From: Clostridiales bacterium DTU089
GTDB taxonomy: Bacteria; Bacillota; Clostridia; Oscillospirales; Acutalibacteraceae
Direction: 5' to 3'
Length of the DNA: 64,000 nt
Assembly (NCBI GenBank): GCA_001513045.1
Contig: LFSB01000027.1
Location: 19,316 to 83,315 of the forward strand
Shown here: in pieces, positions 8,564 through 16,638 of the stretch
How the letters are laid out: each line of letters begins with the position of its first letter
How positions within the stretch are numbered: the stretch's first letter is position 1
Made by a program: the position numbers and the translations under genes
Notes under the pieces: generated by a model
What the model saw: only the letters and a program-made list of their open reading frames with translations
What the model was told of the DNA's origin: nothing
Databases searched by the model: none

Positions 8564-9196
8564 ATGAAGGCATACGGAATAAGGATATCGAATACCGCAA
8601 AGGGCTTTTTGAAGGGCGCGGCGGACAACTGGAAGCTGCTTGTGCTGGCGTCATTATTTATCGCAGGCATGGTTTTCGGTGCGGCGGCAGCCAAGACCTC
8701 CGGAAGCGAACTTATACAAAAACTCACATTAACATTTATCAACTATACAAAATTACGGATAACGCAAGGGATGTTTGCAAATTTCTGCAATTCTTTTATA
8801 TCGGTGATTGTATATCTGATAGCTGTTTTTATATCGGGTCTGTGTGCTGTGGGGCTGCCGTTCATAGGGGCCGTACCGCTGTTTCGCGGACTCGGTCTTG
8901 GGCTTATGTGCGGCTATCTTTACAGGGCGTACGAGCTTACCGGAATAGGCTATTGTCTGCTTACAATTTACCCGGGTGCCGTTTTATCGGTGGCGGCTCT
9001 TATTTATGCGTGTAACGAGGGAGCGATAATGTCTGTTGATGCTTTTTCGTCAATATCGGGCAAAAAAGAAAGAACCGCCGAAAGCACTATCAAGCTTTAC
9101 TGCACGCGCTTTGCAGTGCTTTTTGCAGTAACGATACTCTCGGCGGCTGTTGATGCTCTTTTCACAAAGGCGTTTTCCGGATTCTTCACTTTTTAA
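8564..9196 (+). CDS. spoIIM: stage II sporulation protein M-like membrane protein
   Basis: SpoIIM, with SpoIID and SpoIIP, remodels septal peptidoglycan during engulfment. The 210-residue protein has a short amphipathic start, then about five membrane segments (near 27-43, 72-97, 99-120, 125-150 and 180-197) with conserved-looking GLGLGLMCGYLYRAY and YPGAVLSVAALI. GGAGGT precedes the start. In B. subtilis spoIIM is next to the xerD homologue ripX, and here the next gene is also a Xer-type recombinase, in opposite orientation with only four bases between stops. The family call rests on topology and neighbourhood; related YdiU-independent membrane proteins of the SpoIIM superfamily could look alike. 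Confidence 0.7.
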   Translation: MKAYGIRISNTAKGFLKGAADNWKLLVLASLFIAGMVFGAAAAKTSGSELIQKLTLTFINYTKLRITQGMFANFCNSFISVIVYLIAVFISGLCAVGLPFIGAVPLFRGLGLGLMCGYLYRAYELTGIGYCLLTIYPGAVLSVAALIYACNEGAIMSVDAFSSISGKKERTAESTIKLYCTRFAVLFAVTILSAAVDALFTKAFSGFFTF

Positions 9197-9200
9197 GCGT

Positions 9201-10226
9201 TTAGCTTTCTTTATCTTCGGAATTATCGGTCGGGATTGCGGGCGGACGGGGAGGGGAGACATTGCTTAACGGGTTTGCGTCAGCCGCCTTACGGAGCTGT
9301 TCGTTGACAATATGAGTATATATTTCGGTAGTTCCGAGGTTTTCATGTCCGAGAATTTCCTTGAGAATCAGCACGTCTACATGGCCGTACTGATACATAA
9401 GCGTCGCTGCTGTATGACGCAATTTGTGAACCGAAAATCCCTGGTTGTCAAGACCGCAATCGGCAAATACGGATTTTACGATATACTGAACGGTCTTAGG
9501 ACTGATTCTTTGCATGTGACGGCTTAAAAATAACGCTTGCTTGTCGCTTGCTTTTACGCCGTCAACCGGGCGCACCGCCATATATGCCTTGAGCGCTTCG
9601 CGGCAGGCATCATTGAGATATATTGTACGCTCTTTGTTGCCCTTACCGGTAACTCTCATTGTGCCGTCCTCGCGCACATCGGTATAATTAAGACCGACAA
9701 GCTCCGCAAGCCGGAGCCCGCAGTTTAAAAACAACGTGAGTATGCAGTAATTGCGCTCCTTATATTTTCCGTCAACGCTGCCGAGCACATCGAGACTTTG
9801 TTCAAGAGTCAGATATTTCGGCAGTTGTTTTTTTGTTTTCGGAGTATCAAGCTCGCGAAGGGGACTGTCATCAAATATACGCTTCTGAAGGGTAAGATAT
9901 TTATAGAACGCCCTGAGACTTGATACCTTGCGGCTGCGTGTGGCAGCGTTATTTTCGCGTTCGGACTGGCAATAGGCAAGATATTTATATGCATCGTCCA
10001 GCGTAACGCTCTCTATAAGCGACTGATTGACATCGGAAATATCTATTTCACCGAATTCAACGGATGCATCAACAAGACCGCGGCTGATTTTCAGAAATCT
10101 GAAAAACGTGGTCAGGTCATTGGCATATTCGTTTACAGTCAGCGGAGATTTGTTTTTTACTACCGAAAAGTATGTAATGAATGATTGCACAAGCTCCGGT
10201 AGCTTATCATAATTTTGTTTTTTCAT
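9201..10226 (-). CDS. Xer-type tyrosine recombinase
   Basis: This 341-residue recombinase has an N-terminal SAM-like core-binding domain (about 1-125) and a C-terminal catalytic domain. All key residues are visible: Arg in CGLRLAELVGL, the Lys of the GKGNKER hairpin, His-x-x-Arg in HKLRHTAATL, His in LGHENLGTT and the nucleophile Tyr in TEIYTHI. These fit XerC/XerD, which resolve chromosome dimers at dif. A C-terminal tail of about 25 proline-rich, charged residues goes beyond the usual end. A perfect 13-6-13 inverted repeat lies 147 bases upstream of its start and is a candidate target. Whether it is XerC, XerD or a single-recombinase system cannot be decided here. Confidence 0.9.
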   Translation of the reverse strand: MKKQNYDKLPELVQSFITYFSVVKNKSPLTVNEYANDLTTFFRFLKISRGLVDASVEFGEIDISDVNQSLIESVTLDDAYKYLAYCQSERENNAATRSRKVSSLRAFYKYLTLQKRIFDDSPLRELDTPKTKKQLPKYLTLEQSLDVLGSVDGKYKERNYCILTLFLNCGLRLAELVGLNYTDVREDGTMRVTGKGNKERTIYLNDACREALKAYMAVRPVDGVKASDKQALFLSRHMQRISPKTVQYIVKSVFADCGLDNQGFSVHKLRHTAATLMYQYGHVDVLILKEILGHENLGTTEIYTHIVNEQLRKAADANPLSNVSPPRPPAIPTDNSEDKES

Positions 10227-10363
10227 AAGCTTTCACCAAGATGTGTGATGTAACAGAATAAACCCTCATGTGCGGCGGGAGGCATCCGGCAAAATAAGAG
10301 CCTCCGGTTAAACGGAAACACCTGAAAATTCCGGGACAGACGCCTAAAGGGGAATCCGTCATT

Positions 10364-10422
10364 TTGCACAACGAGTTATACAAAAGAAATATTTTGTATA
10401 ACTCAGGGGACAAATTGCACAA
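10364..10422. repeat. 13-bp perfect inverted repeat with 6-bp centre, flanked by 8-bp direct repeats
   Basis: GAGTTATACAAAA (10373-10385) and its exact inverse (10392-10404) flank the six bases GAAATA. The direct repeat TTGCACAA occurs at 10364-10371 and 10415-10422 on either side. There is no T-tract on either strand, so it is not a standard terminator. The 6-bp centre with arms of at least 11 bp has the geometry of a dif site, and the neighbouring gene is a Xer-type recombinase. Alternatives are an operator or a pair of DnaA-like boxes, since TTATACAAA differs from TTATNCACA at one position. The rest of the 410-base gap between the recombinase and the next full gene holds only the small ORF listed separately. 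Confidence 0.6.
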
Positions 10423-10501
10423 GAAAACAGCCTGAAAGTATGAAATTCGGCTTTTGAGGGCTTTCTTACTCGGTGCATCCTTCCTGTCACTTATAACATC
10501 T

Positions 10502-10609
10502 TCAGTCCTTGTATTTTTTTACAACTCTCTTTATTGATATTGCCAATACTGCAAGCACTACGACGTAACCGATTTTTGCAACTGTATCGTTTTCTTTTCT
10601 GCTTTTCAT
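10502..10609 (-). CDS. putative 35-residue single-pass membrane peptide
   Basis: A small frame reads MKSRKENDTVAKIGYV followed by a hydrophobic stretch (VVLAVLAIS) and a basic end (IKRVVKKYKD). It starts 27 bases after the stop of the pentein-like gene on the same strand, so it could be cotranscribed. An AAAGG lies upstream but at a long distance from the ATG; a GTG twelve bases earlier is closer to it. The hydrophobic-plus-basic design is typical of real small membrane proteins, but there is no homologue I recognise. Confidence 0.4.
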   Translation of the reverse strand: MKSRKENDTVAKIGYVVVLAVLAISIKRVVKKYKD

Positions 10610-10636
10610 AGTTACAATCACATACCTTTCTGAATA

Positions 10637-11392
10637 TTAAAAAACTTCGGATATCGGCAGAAATCCGCCTATATCACGCAATTCTCCGTCCGATAGAAAT
10701 TTTTCATTTAATGAGAGCTTGTCTAAAAAATTCTGAACGGCTGTACAGACCGATTCATTTTTTATGTGTCCGGTAAAAGCTATCGTATCATATGAGATTT
10801 TACCGCAGGCGCCGCCGATAAATCCGTAATCATATCCGTCAAGGCGCACACAGCCTTTATTAATAAGCAATACATCCATGCCGTATTTTTCGGTGCAAAT
10901 TTGCGCAATTCCCGCATCCTCGGTAATTATCGCCTTTTCGGTCAGAACCGCAACAGAACACTTTGTATAGCCTTGTCTTACGTTTTCTAAAAACAAATGT
11001 TCGTTTTGTGAAAAATGGAGCAGGGTAGACGAAATATTGTTTTTATTGCACAGCAGAACATTACCGATTCGTGCCGCATTCAATAATATGTCTCCTGGAT
11101 ATTTTTCACCGAGCTTCTCAGGGATGAATTCGGTTATAAAGCCATCGCGTTCAAGCAGTTTGCATAATTCATTCTGGCTTTGTGCTGCAAGGATTCGGTT
11201 TCCGCCGAGGTGATGCACGAGCATATCGGCGTGAGAACGCACCGGATATGACAGCGCAGTATCCGCAGATGCGGTAAAGACTTTTATTCCGAGCTTTTCA
11301 AAAGAGGGAAAAAATTCCGAAGCACCCTCCCCTGCTATGACTGCATTTACTTTTCCGTAAGGCAAATTCGGATTTTTTATAAACTCAGACAT
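10637..11392 (-). CDS. DUF6873-like protein, probable pentein (guanidine-modifying-enzyme) fold
   Basis: This 251-residue soluble protein has the repeat-like beta pattern of penteins, with motifs PNLPYG at the start, SHADMLVHHLGGNRIL (an Asp/His pair, about 53-68), a segment RQGYTKCSVAVL, ITEDAGI, and GFIGGACG. I recognise the family only as the uncharacterised DUF6873 GME-fold group found in Clostridia. Penteins include arginine deiminase and amidinotransferases, but the usual catalytic Cys near the C-terminus is not seen, so no reaction is assigned. The start has GGAG at a good distance. The small membrane ORF downstream may be its partner. Confidence 0.55.
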   Translation of the reverse strand: MSEFIKNPNLPYGKVNAVIAGEGASEFFPSFEKLGIKVFTASADTALSYPVRSHADMLVHHLGGNRILAAQSQNELCKLLERDGFITEFIPEKLGEKYPGDILLNAARIGNVLLCNKNNISSTLLHFSQNEHLFLENVRQGYTKCSVAVLTEKAIITEDAGIAQICTEKYGMDVLLINKGCVRLDGYDYGFIGGACGKISYDTIAFTGHIKNESVCTAVQNFLDKLSLNEKFLSDGELRDIGGFLPISEVF

Positions 11393-11514
11393 GTTTTTCT
11401 CCGTGCTTTGAATAAATATTTAAAAATCAGAAAAAATACTGCCGAGGCAAGCTTTAAAAGATAAAATTTGAACCTGCCTGTTATGTGTAACGAAAGCTGA
11501 AAGGAGCTGTAAAA

Positions 11515-11709
11515 ATGGATATAATTCCTTGCGGCGAGGGATGCAAATATCAGAAGGACGGATATTGCAGCCTGAAGCGAATATCTCAGGTAAGTGCGGA
11601 ATCGTACGGGAAATGCGCACACTATACGCCTATAAGCAAAGGCTCAGCCGATAATCGAGTCAAAGGCGTCACGGATATTCCGGACTCCGATAACTTCAAT
11701 GCCTATTGA
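11515..11709 (+). CDS. small Cys-rich protein, possible metal-binding
   Basis: This 64-residue protein has four Cys in the order CGEGC, then GYC, then GKC, with His close to the last one, spread over about residues 6-35. This looks like a small zinc- or cluster-binding module; similar short proteins occur in Clostridia but I know no function. An AAAGGAG site precedes the ATG at proper distance, which supports it as a real gene. Its last 66 bases overlap the 3' end of radA on the other strand; the tail after residue 42 is therefore constrained by radA coding and may be unimportant. Confidence 0.65.
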   Translation: MDIIPCGEGCKYQKDGYCSLKRISQVSAESYGKCAHYTPISKGSADNRVKGVTDIPDSDNFNAY

Positions 11710-13014
11710 TGCGGAAGCTGTAAGACCTTTGAGATTATGGTAAGGTACAATGCAGCGTTTGAAGCCGAGACGCTGAGCCTCTTTTATGCGTTGCTCGCAG
11801 GCGCCCACAGCGCGTATTTCTCCGGTTAGCCCTATTTCGCCGAAGGCGAGAACATCCTCGCCGATTACGGTGTCCTTGAGGCTTGAAACAAGCGCAAGTG
11901 CAACCGAAAGATCACATGCGGGCTCATCAGCTCGCAGACCTCCCACGACGTTTATATAACAGTCCATATTGCCCAGAAAATATCCGGCGCGCTTCTCAAG
12001 CACCGCAATGAGCATGGACATGCGGTTGTAATCGAAGCCGGTTGCCATTCTTCTCGGATTACCGAACCCGGTGGGTGCGACCAGCCCCTGCATTTCCGCA
12101 AGAATCGGGCGCGAACCCTCCATTATGCATGCAACGCATGTTCCGGAGGCATTTTGCGGTCTTCCGGCAAGCAGCATCTGTGACGGATTTTCAACCTCTG
12201 CAAGTCCGCTTGAGAGCATTTCAAAAACACCGATTTCATTGGTTGAGCCGAAACGGTTTTTTACCGCCCGCAGAATCCGGTAGCTAAGGCTTCGTTCACC
12301 CTCGAAATAAAGCACAGTGTCAACTATATGTTCAAGTACCTTGGGTCCGGCTATGTTTCCGTCCTTGTTGACGTGGCCTACAACTATTATGGATATATTA
12401 AAGGTTTTTGCAACACGTGTAAAAAGATTTGTGCATTCGCGCACCTGAGTTACGCTTCCGGGCGACGACGGCAGCTCTGAAATACTCATGGTTTGAATAG
12501 AGTCGATTATAACGACGTCGGGCTTGTCCGACTGTATGTATTCCGAGATGTATTGAGCATCGGTTTCGCACATAATCATGAGAGAATCGCAGCTTACGCC
12601 CAGACGCTTTGAACGCATTTTCAGCTGATGTGCAGACTCCTCGCCCGAGATATATAATACGCGAAGTGATTGCCCAAGATATTGGCATATCTGAAGCAGA
12701 AGTGTGGATTTTCCTATCCCGGGATCGCCGCTGAGAAGCACCAGCGAACCTTTTACAAGACCGCCTCCGAGGACGCGGTCAAGCTCATTCAGACCGGTGA
12801 GGTAACGGGCTTCGCGGGATGAATCTATATTTTCAAGAGAGAGTGCTTTTGCGCCGCTCCTTGACGGAGTTGAGGGCGATTTTGCCGACGCAGGTGAACG
12901 TACCTCCTCACTGAGAGTGTTCCATTCTCCGCAGCTCGGGCATTGGCCGTACCACTTCGGGGCTTCATAACCGCATTGTGTGCAGACATATACAGATTTG
13001 AGCTTCTGCGCCAT
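11644..13014 (-). CDS. radA: DNA repair protein RadA (Sms)
   Basis: RadA is a RecA-like hexameric helicase that helps branch migration during recombination. The 456-residue protein has the N-terminal zinc finger CTQCGYEAPKWYGQCPSC (about 10-27), the Walker A motif GDPGIGKSTLL (about 95-105), Walker B VVIIDSIQ, the RadA-specific KNRFGSTNEIGVF, and a C-terminal Lon-like domain. The start has GGAGG about ten bases upstream, inside the end of cwlD. It is the last gene of the long minus-strand run. Confidence 0.97.
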   Translation of the reverse strand: MAQKLKSVYVCTQCGYEAPKWYGQCPSCGEWNTLSEEVRSPASAKSPSTPSRSGAKALSLENIDSSREARYLTGLNELDRVLGGGLVKGSLVLLSGDPGIGKSTLLLQICQYLGQSLRVLYISGEESAHQLKMRSKRLGVSCDSLMIMCETDAQYISEYIQSDKPDVVIIDSIQTMSISELPSSPGSVTQVRECTNLFTRVAKTFNISIIVVGHVNKDGNIAGPKVLEHIVDTVLYFEGERSLSYRILRAVKNRFGSTNEIGVFEMLSSGLAEVENPSQMLLAGRPQNASGTCVACIMEGSRPILAEMQGLVAPTGFGNPRRMATGFDYNRMSMLIAVLEKRAGYFLGNMDCYINVVGGLRADEPACDLSVALALVSSLKDTVIGEDVLAFGEIGLTGEIRAVGACEQRIKEAQRLGFKRCIVPYHNLKGLTASASIGIEVIGVRNIRDAFDSIIG

Positions 13015-13016
13015 TC

Positions 13017-13730
13017 TCAGATTTCCTCCGAATTTAAAATTCCGCCGAACACGGCTAATGCCATTTCTGTGCGGTATACCGATGTTTTCAACTTTTGCGC
13101 CTCATTATAATTTGATAAAAAGCCGCATTCAACCATTACTGCCGGAATCTTTGCTTTATAGAGAATATAAATCGAAGCTCCGGAGGGCTTTATCTGCCGT
13201 GTGTTATCCGGTTGAAGCTGTGAGGCGACGCTTTGCTGAATGTTTTGTGCAAGTGCCTTGCTCCTTTCAGAGCCGGGTGCATAAAAGACCTGGGCACCTG
13301 AATATTTAGCTTCAGAATAGTGGTTCTGATGAATACTTATAAGCACCGCATTGGGTGTGGACTCCATGATTTTCATGCGATTGTGCAAATCGGAGGTCTT
13401 TTGTGCGCGTATTGTTTTGGCATCAGCGTCATGCAGAGAGATATCCTCCGAGCGCGTCATAACCGTTTTATAGCCGAAAAACCGAAGAGCCTGATCAAGC
13501 TTTGAAGCTATTTCGAGGTTTACATCCTTTTCAAGCATACCGTCAGACGTTGATGCGCCTCCGTCAAGACCGCCGTGTCCCGCATCAACTACAAAAACCG
13601 GAAAATTATTCATGGATTCGGCTGAAGCGGCGGTAAAATCGAATTTATCATCGTAGAACACCGAAGCTATAACTATCAGAACTATAACAAGCAAAACCGA
13701 AAAAGCGGTTGCCATTCTCTTCAAATCCAC
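13017..13730 (-). CDS. cwlD: N-acetylmuramoyl-L-alanine amidase, CwlD-like
   Basis: CwlD-type amidases cut stem peptides in spore cortex so muramic-delta-lactam can form. The protein has an N-terminal membrane anchor (about residues 6-25) and one Amidase_3 domain with the zinc residues and catalytic Glu visible in VDAGHGGLDGG, SIHQNHY and VMVECGFLSN. No cell-wall-binding repeats are present, and its size of about 237 residues is right for CwlD. There is no ATG at the start: GTG at 13739 would touch the GGGGGTG site, whereas GTG at 13730 lies eight bases from it, so 13730 is preferred. radA starts two bases after its stop. Confidence 0.85.
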   Translation of the reverse strand: MDLKRMATAFSVLLVIVLIVIASVFYDDKFDFTAASAESMNNFPVFVVDAGHGGLDGGASTSDGMLEKDVNLEIASKLDQALRFFGYKTVMTRSEDISLHDADAKTIRAQKTSDLHNRMKIMESTPNAVLISIHQNHYSEAKYSGAQVFYAPGSERSKALAQNIQQSVASQLQPDNTRQIKPSGASIYILYKAKIPAVMVECGFLSNYNEAQKLKTSVYRTEMALAVFGGILNSEEI

Positions 13731-13778
13731 CGAAATCACACCCCCGGTAAAGCCTATGACCGGGCGTTGCCGGGTATG

Positions 13779-15287
13779 TCAGCGGACAAGAGTGATTTTT
13801 TCTTCCGAAACAAGTCCGGCACGTTTATAAAAGGATACGCTTGCGGTGTTTCCGGAAAAAACAAGCAGTGTACCGCAAAAATCGCCGTCCGTCTTGCCAC
13901 CGTCAATAACGGTGGGATACGGGTGCCGGGCGTCGGGCGGATTTATTTTTGCCGTATGCTCATGACCGCTTACCATCATGTCCGCGCCGAGTCCGGCAAG
14001 CGGTTCATCCCATGACTCCGGAGCATCCGGTATGTGCTTGAAAACGAGCTTGTATGAGGCGTTGTCGTCAAAGCAAGTATTTTCAAGCCATTTTGTCTGT
14101 TCGTTTTTATACGGTTCAAATGCGGCAAGTCCGCCGTATTCGGTGTGATTATCGGCTTTGTCCTCGGCTGTGTCAAGAACAACTGCACAAAGAGGTCCCC
14201 ATGAAAATTTGTAATAAAAGCTTCCGATTCCGAGATGACCGAGCAGATGTGAGGCGTATTCTCCGCGCGTTTCGTGATTTCCTCTGACATATACGGTCGG
14301 GCATGAGCTGTGACTTATCTCCCCCGCCGCAAAAAGGATGGATTCCGATATGTCATCTGCTTTGTTGAGCATATTTACCGGATCGCCGAGTATTACAAAC
14401 AGGTCGGGTTGACGCTGCATGGCGTTTGCGGTGGCGACAGCTCTCCCCTCCTGGTCGTGCCAGTCCGAGAATACGGTTACGGACAGCTCCGCGCCTTCGG
14501 TGTAGGCTCTCAGGGTGGATTTTTCGCTTGAAAGTGTTTTTCCGAGGACGGTACTGTAACCGAGATGCTCCCAAACGCGCTGCGAGGATACGGAGTACGT
14601 ATTTCCGTCGAGCTGTTCACGCGGAACGCTGACGGTGTGTATTTTGCTGTCGGAGCGAATGTTACCGCTGAGCGTGTCATATATTTTGTATTCAATTCCG
14701 TTATAGGTGTACTCGATATGTCCGGTGGCTCTTTCGCTTGTGCTCCATACAACGGAATATGTTTCCGGGTCATCGGTAATAAATACAACGGGCGCGGATG
14801 TGAACTCGAATTTTCCGACCGTGAAGCCCACAGAGATAAGCGAAACGAGAACGGATACCGTCAGAACGGCAGATACTGCCTTTTTTGCTCCGCTTTTAAT
14901 ATCGGGAAGCACAAGCAGTGTGAAATATGTCAGGAAAGCTACGCCGATATACGGCAGCTCGCGTGTAAAGTAGTAATAATACGTGTGCAGCTCGCTTGCT
15001 CCGGCTACGGCAAAAGCGACATTTACCGCAACAAAGAGAGCGTTAAAAACGATACCGCATATACAGAGCCGTTTGAAGCTTTTGTCGGAAACGGTCTTTT
15101 TAGCGCAAAGGAAAATCCACAGCGCGGTGTTCGCAAGCATAAGCAGAAGAATAAGATGTGTAAATCCGTTGAATACGGCTGTATCTATAAAAGTAAAGGT
15201 TACACGGCAGGAATAAAAAAGGAAAGGATTGAGTATTGCAACGGCGCACAAAATTGTAAGTGCGGATTTGTTGCGGAGTCTGCCCAT
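13779..15287 (-). CDS. membrane-anchored metallophosphoesterase with purple-acid-phosphatase-like N-domain
   Basis: This 502-residue protein begins with about five membrane segments (near 9-28, 38-60, 72-92, 105-125 and 130-155). Next comes a beta-rich domain (about 160-255) like the fibronectin-type module before purple acid phosphatases, then a calcineurin-like domain. Metal-site motifs visible are FSDWHD, ILGDPVN, RGNHE, FKHIP and SGHEHT. The first two are slightly off the usual DxH and GDxxD/N patterns, but a full metal set is plausible. The catalytic domain probably lies outside the cell. Substrate is unknown. It sits in the pyr/cell-wall run between ruvX and cwlD. Confidence 0.8.
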   Translation of the reverse strand: MGRLRNKSALTILCAVAILNPFLFYSCRVTFTFIDTAVFNGFTHLILLLMLANTALWIFLCAKKTVSDKSFKRLCICGIVFNALFVAVNVAFAVAGASELHTYYYYFTRELPYIGVAFLTYFTLLVLPDIKSGAKKAVSAVLTVSVLVSLISVGFTVGKFEFTSAPVVFITDDPETYSVVWSTSERATGHIEYTYNGIEYKIYDTLSGNIRSDSKIHTVSVPREQLDGNTYSVSSQRVWEHLGYSTVLGKTLSSEKSTLRAYTEGAELSVTVFSDWHDQEGRAVATANAMQRQPDLFVILGDPVNMLNKADDISESILFAAGEISHSSCPTVYVRGNHETRGEYASHLLGHLGIGSFYYKFSWGPLCAVVLDTAEDKADNHTEYGGLAAFEPYKNEQTKWLENTCFDDNASYKLVFKHIPDAPESWDEPLAGLGADMMVSGHEHTAKINPPDARHPYPTVIDGGKTDGDFCGTLLVFSGNTASVSFYKRAGLVSEEKITLVR

Positions 15288-15310
15288 GAGAAGTACACCA
15301 TCCTTATATG

Positions 15311-15730
15311 TTATCTGTTGTTTTTTCTGTAGTCTAAAAAGTCCTGCAATATCATAACAGCCGCAACCTCGTCAATTATCGCCTTGCGCTTTTTGCCGCG
15401 GACATCGCTTTCGTTAAGCACATTATGTGCCGAAACCGTAGTGAGTCTTTCATCCCAGAGACTTACGGGCAGAGCGCAGGCTTTGCCGAGCAACTGAGCA
15501 AACTCCATGCATGCCTGAGCGCGAAATCCGCAGCTGCCGTCCATATTTTTAGGACAGCCAACCGCAATGGCCTCACAGCCCTTCTGTGCCGCCACAGAGG
15601 CGATTTTAGACACCAAACGTTCTGTGTTCCTCTCGCAGATAACTCCCGCGGGAGAGGCAAGTAGCTCGCTTTTATCGCAAACGGCAAGACCGGTGCGCGC
15701 ATCACCGTAGTCAACACCGAGTATTACCAT
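15311..15730 (-). CDS. ruvX: Holliday junction resolvase-like RNase, YqgF/RuvX
   Basis: The 139-residue protein has the RNase H-like fold of YqgF: ILGVDYGDARTGLAV at the start with the first catalytic Asp, VGCPKNMDGSCG, and the late acidic region LWDERLTT with IIDEVAAVMILQDFL. Family members act in 16S rRNA 5'-end maturation in E. coli and were proposed as Holliday junction resolvases. Its ATG overlaps the pyrD stop by seven bases, so translation is coupled. Confidence 0.92.
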   Translation of the reverse strand: MVILGVDYGDARTGLAVCDKSELLASPAGVICERNTERLVSKIASVAAQKGCEAIAVGCPKNMDGSCGFRAQACMEFAQLLGKACALPVSLWDERLTTVSAHNVLNESDVRGKKRKAIIDEVAAVMILQDFLDYRKNNR

Positions 15731-16638
15731 ATTTCAACTCCTCCGGTAAGCTCGGAAACCGAGGAATATCCGTTTTCATCAAGATATTTACGGAGTCCGT
15801 CAATAATTTTCAAAGGGGCAAATACATCATTGAAGCATGCGGTTCCGACCTGTATTGCCGAAGCGCCGGCTAGCAGCATTTCCACCGCGTTCTGCCAGGT
15901 GGATATTCCGCCCATTCCCACAACAGGTATGGATACCTTATTTGCGACCTGCCAGACCATGCGAAGCGCAACAGGAAAAACCGCGGGTCCCGACATTCCG
16001 CCGATGTTGTTATGCAGCACCGGACGTCCGGTTTTTATATCTATACGCATGCCCGTCAGCGTGTTTATCAAAGAGACTGCGTCTGCTCCGGCAGCTTCTG
16101 CGGCGAGAGCTGTTTCGGTTATATCAGTGACATTCGGAGTAAGCTTCACCATTAAAGGCTGTTCACAAACCTTCTTTACTGCCGATGTTATTTTTTCAAC
16201 GCTTTCGGGTTTTGTGCCGAATGCCACTCCCCCCTCTTTTACATTGGGGCATGATATATTAAGCTCCACCATATCAACGCAGGTGCCGTTAAGACGTCGC
16301 ACGGCTTCAACATATTCGTCCTCGGTGCTGCCGGCTATGTTGGCGATGATTACAGCGTCGTGCTGTGAGAGAAATGGAAGATGCCGGTCGATAAACTCGT
16401 CAACTCCGGGGTTTTGAAGCCCGACACTGTTGAGGATTCCCATTGGGGTTTCCGCTATTCTAACGGGCGGATTGCCCTCACGCGGATAAAGCGTGGTGCC
16501 CTTGCAGGAGATTCCTCCCAACAGCGATATTGAATAAAATTTGTTATATTCCTCGCCGAAGCCAAAGGTTCCGGAGGCTGTAATTACGGGGTTTTTGAAT
16601 TCTACACCGGCTATGTTTACCGAAAGGTCAGCACTCAA
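15724..16638 (-). CDS. pyrD: dihydroorotate dehydrogenase B, catalytic subunit
   Basis: PyrDB oxidises dihydroorotate to orotate with FMN and passes electrons through PyrK to NAD. The 304-residue barrel shows VITASGTFGFGEEY, LNISCPNVKEGG with the catalytic Cys, MVKLTPNV and the FMN-binding GMGGI. The start is TTG at 16638, seven bases after AGGAGG; it overlaps the pyrK stop in the arrangement TTGA. The paired pyrK confirms the class 1B type. Confidence 0.95.
   Translation of the reverse strand: MSADLSVNIAGVEFKNPVITASGTFGFGEEYNKFYSISLLGGISCKGTTLYPREGNPPVRIAETPMGILNSVGLQNPGVDEFIDRHLPFLSQHDAVIIANIAGSTEDEYVEAVRRLNGTCVDMVELNISCPNVKEGGVAFGTKPESVEKITSAVKKVCEQPLMVKLTPNVTDITETALAAEAAGADAVSLINTLTGMRIDIKTGRPVLHNNIGGMSGPAVFPVALRMVWQVANKVSIPVVGMGGISTWQNAVEMLLAGASAIQVGTACFNDVFAPLKIIDGLRKYLDENGYSSVSELTGGVEIW

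Noticed and set aside
10373..10404. The 13-bp inverted repeat as a transcription terminator
   Set aside because: No T-tract follows on either strand, and the stem is AT-rich.
14565..15332. Long open frame of 255 codons opposite the membrane phosphoesterase
   Set aside because: It is antisense to a gene with clear motifs, has no ribosome site, and its composition is what a shadow frame would give.
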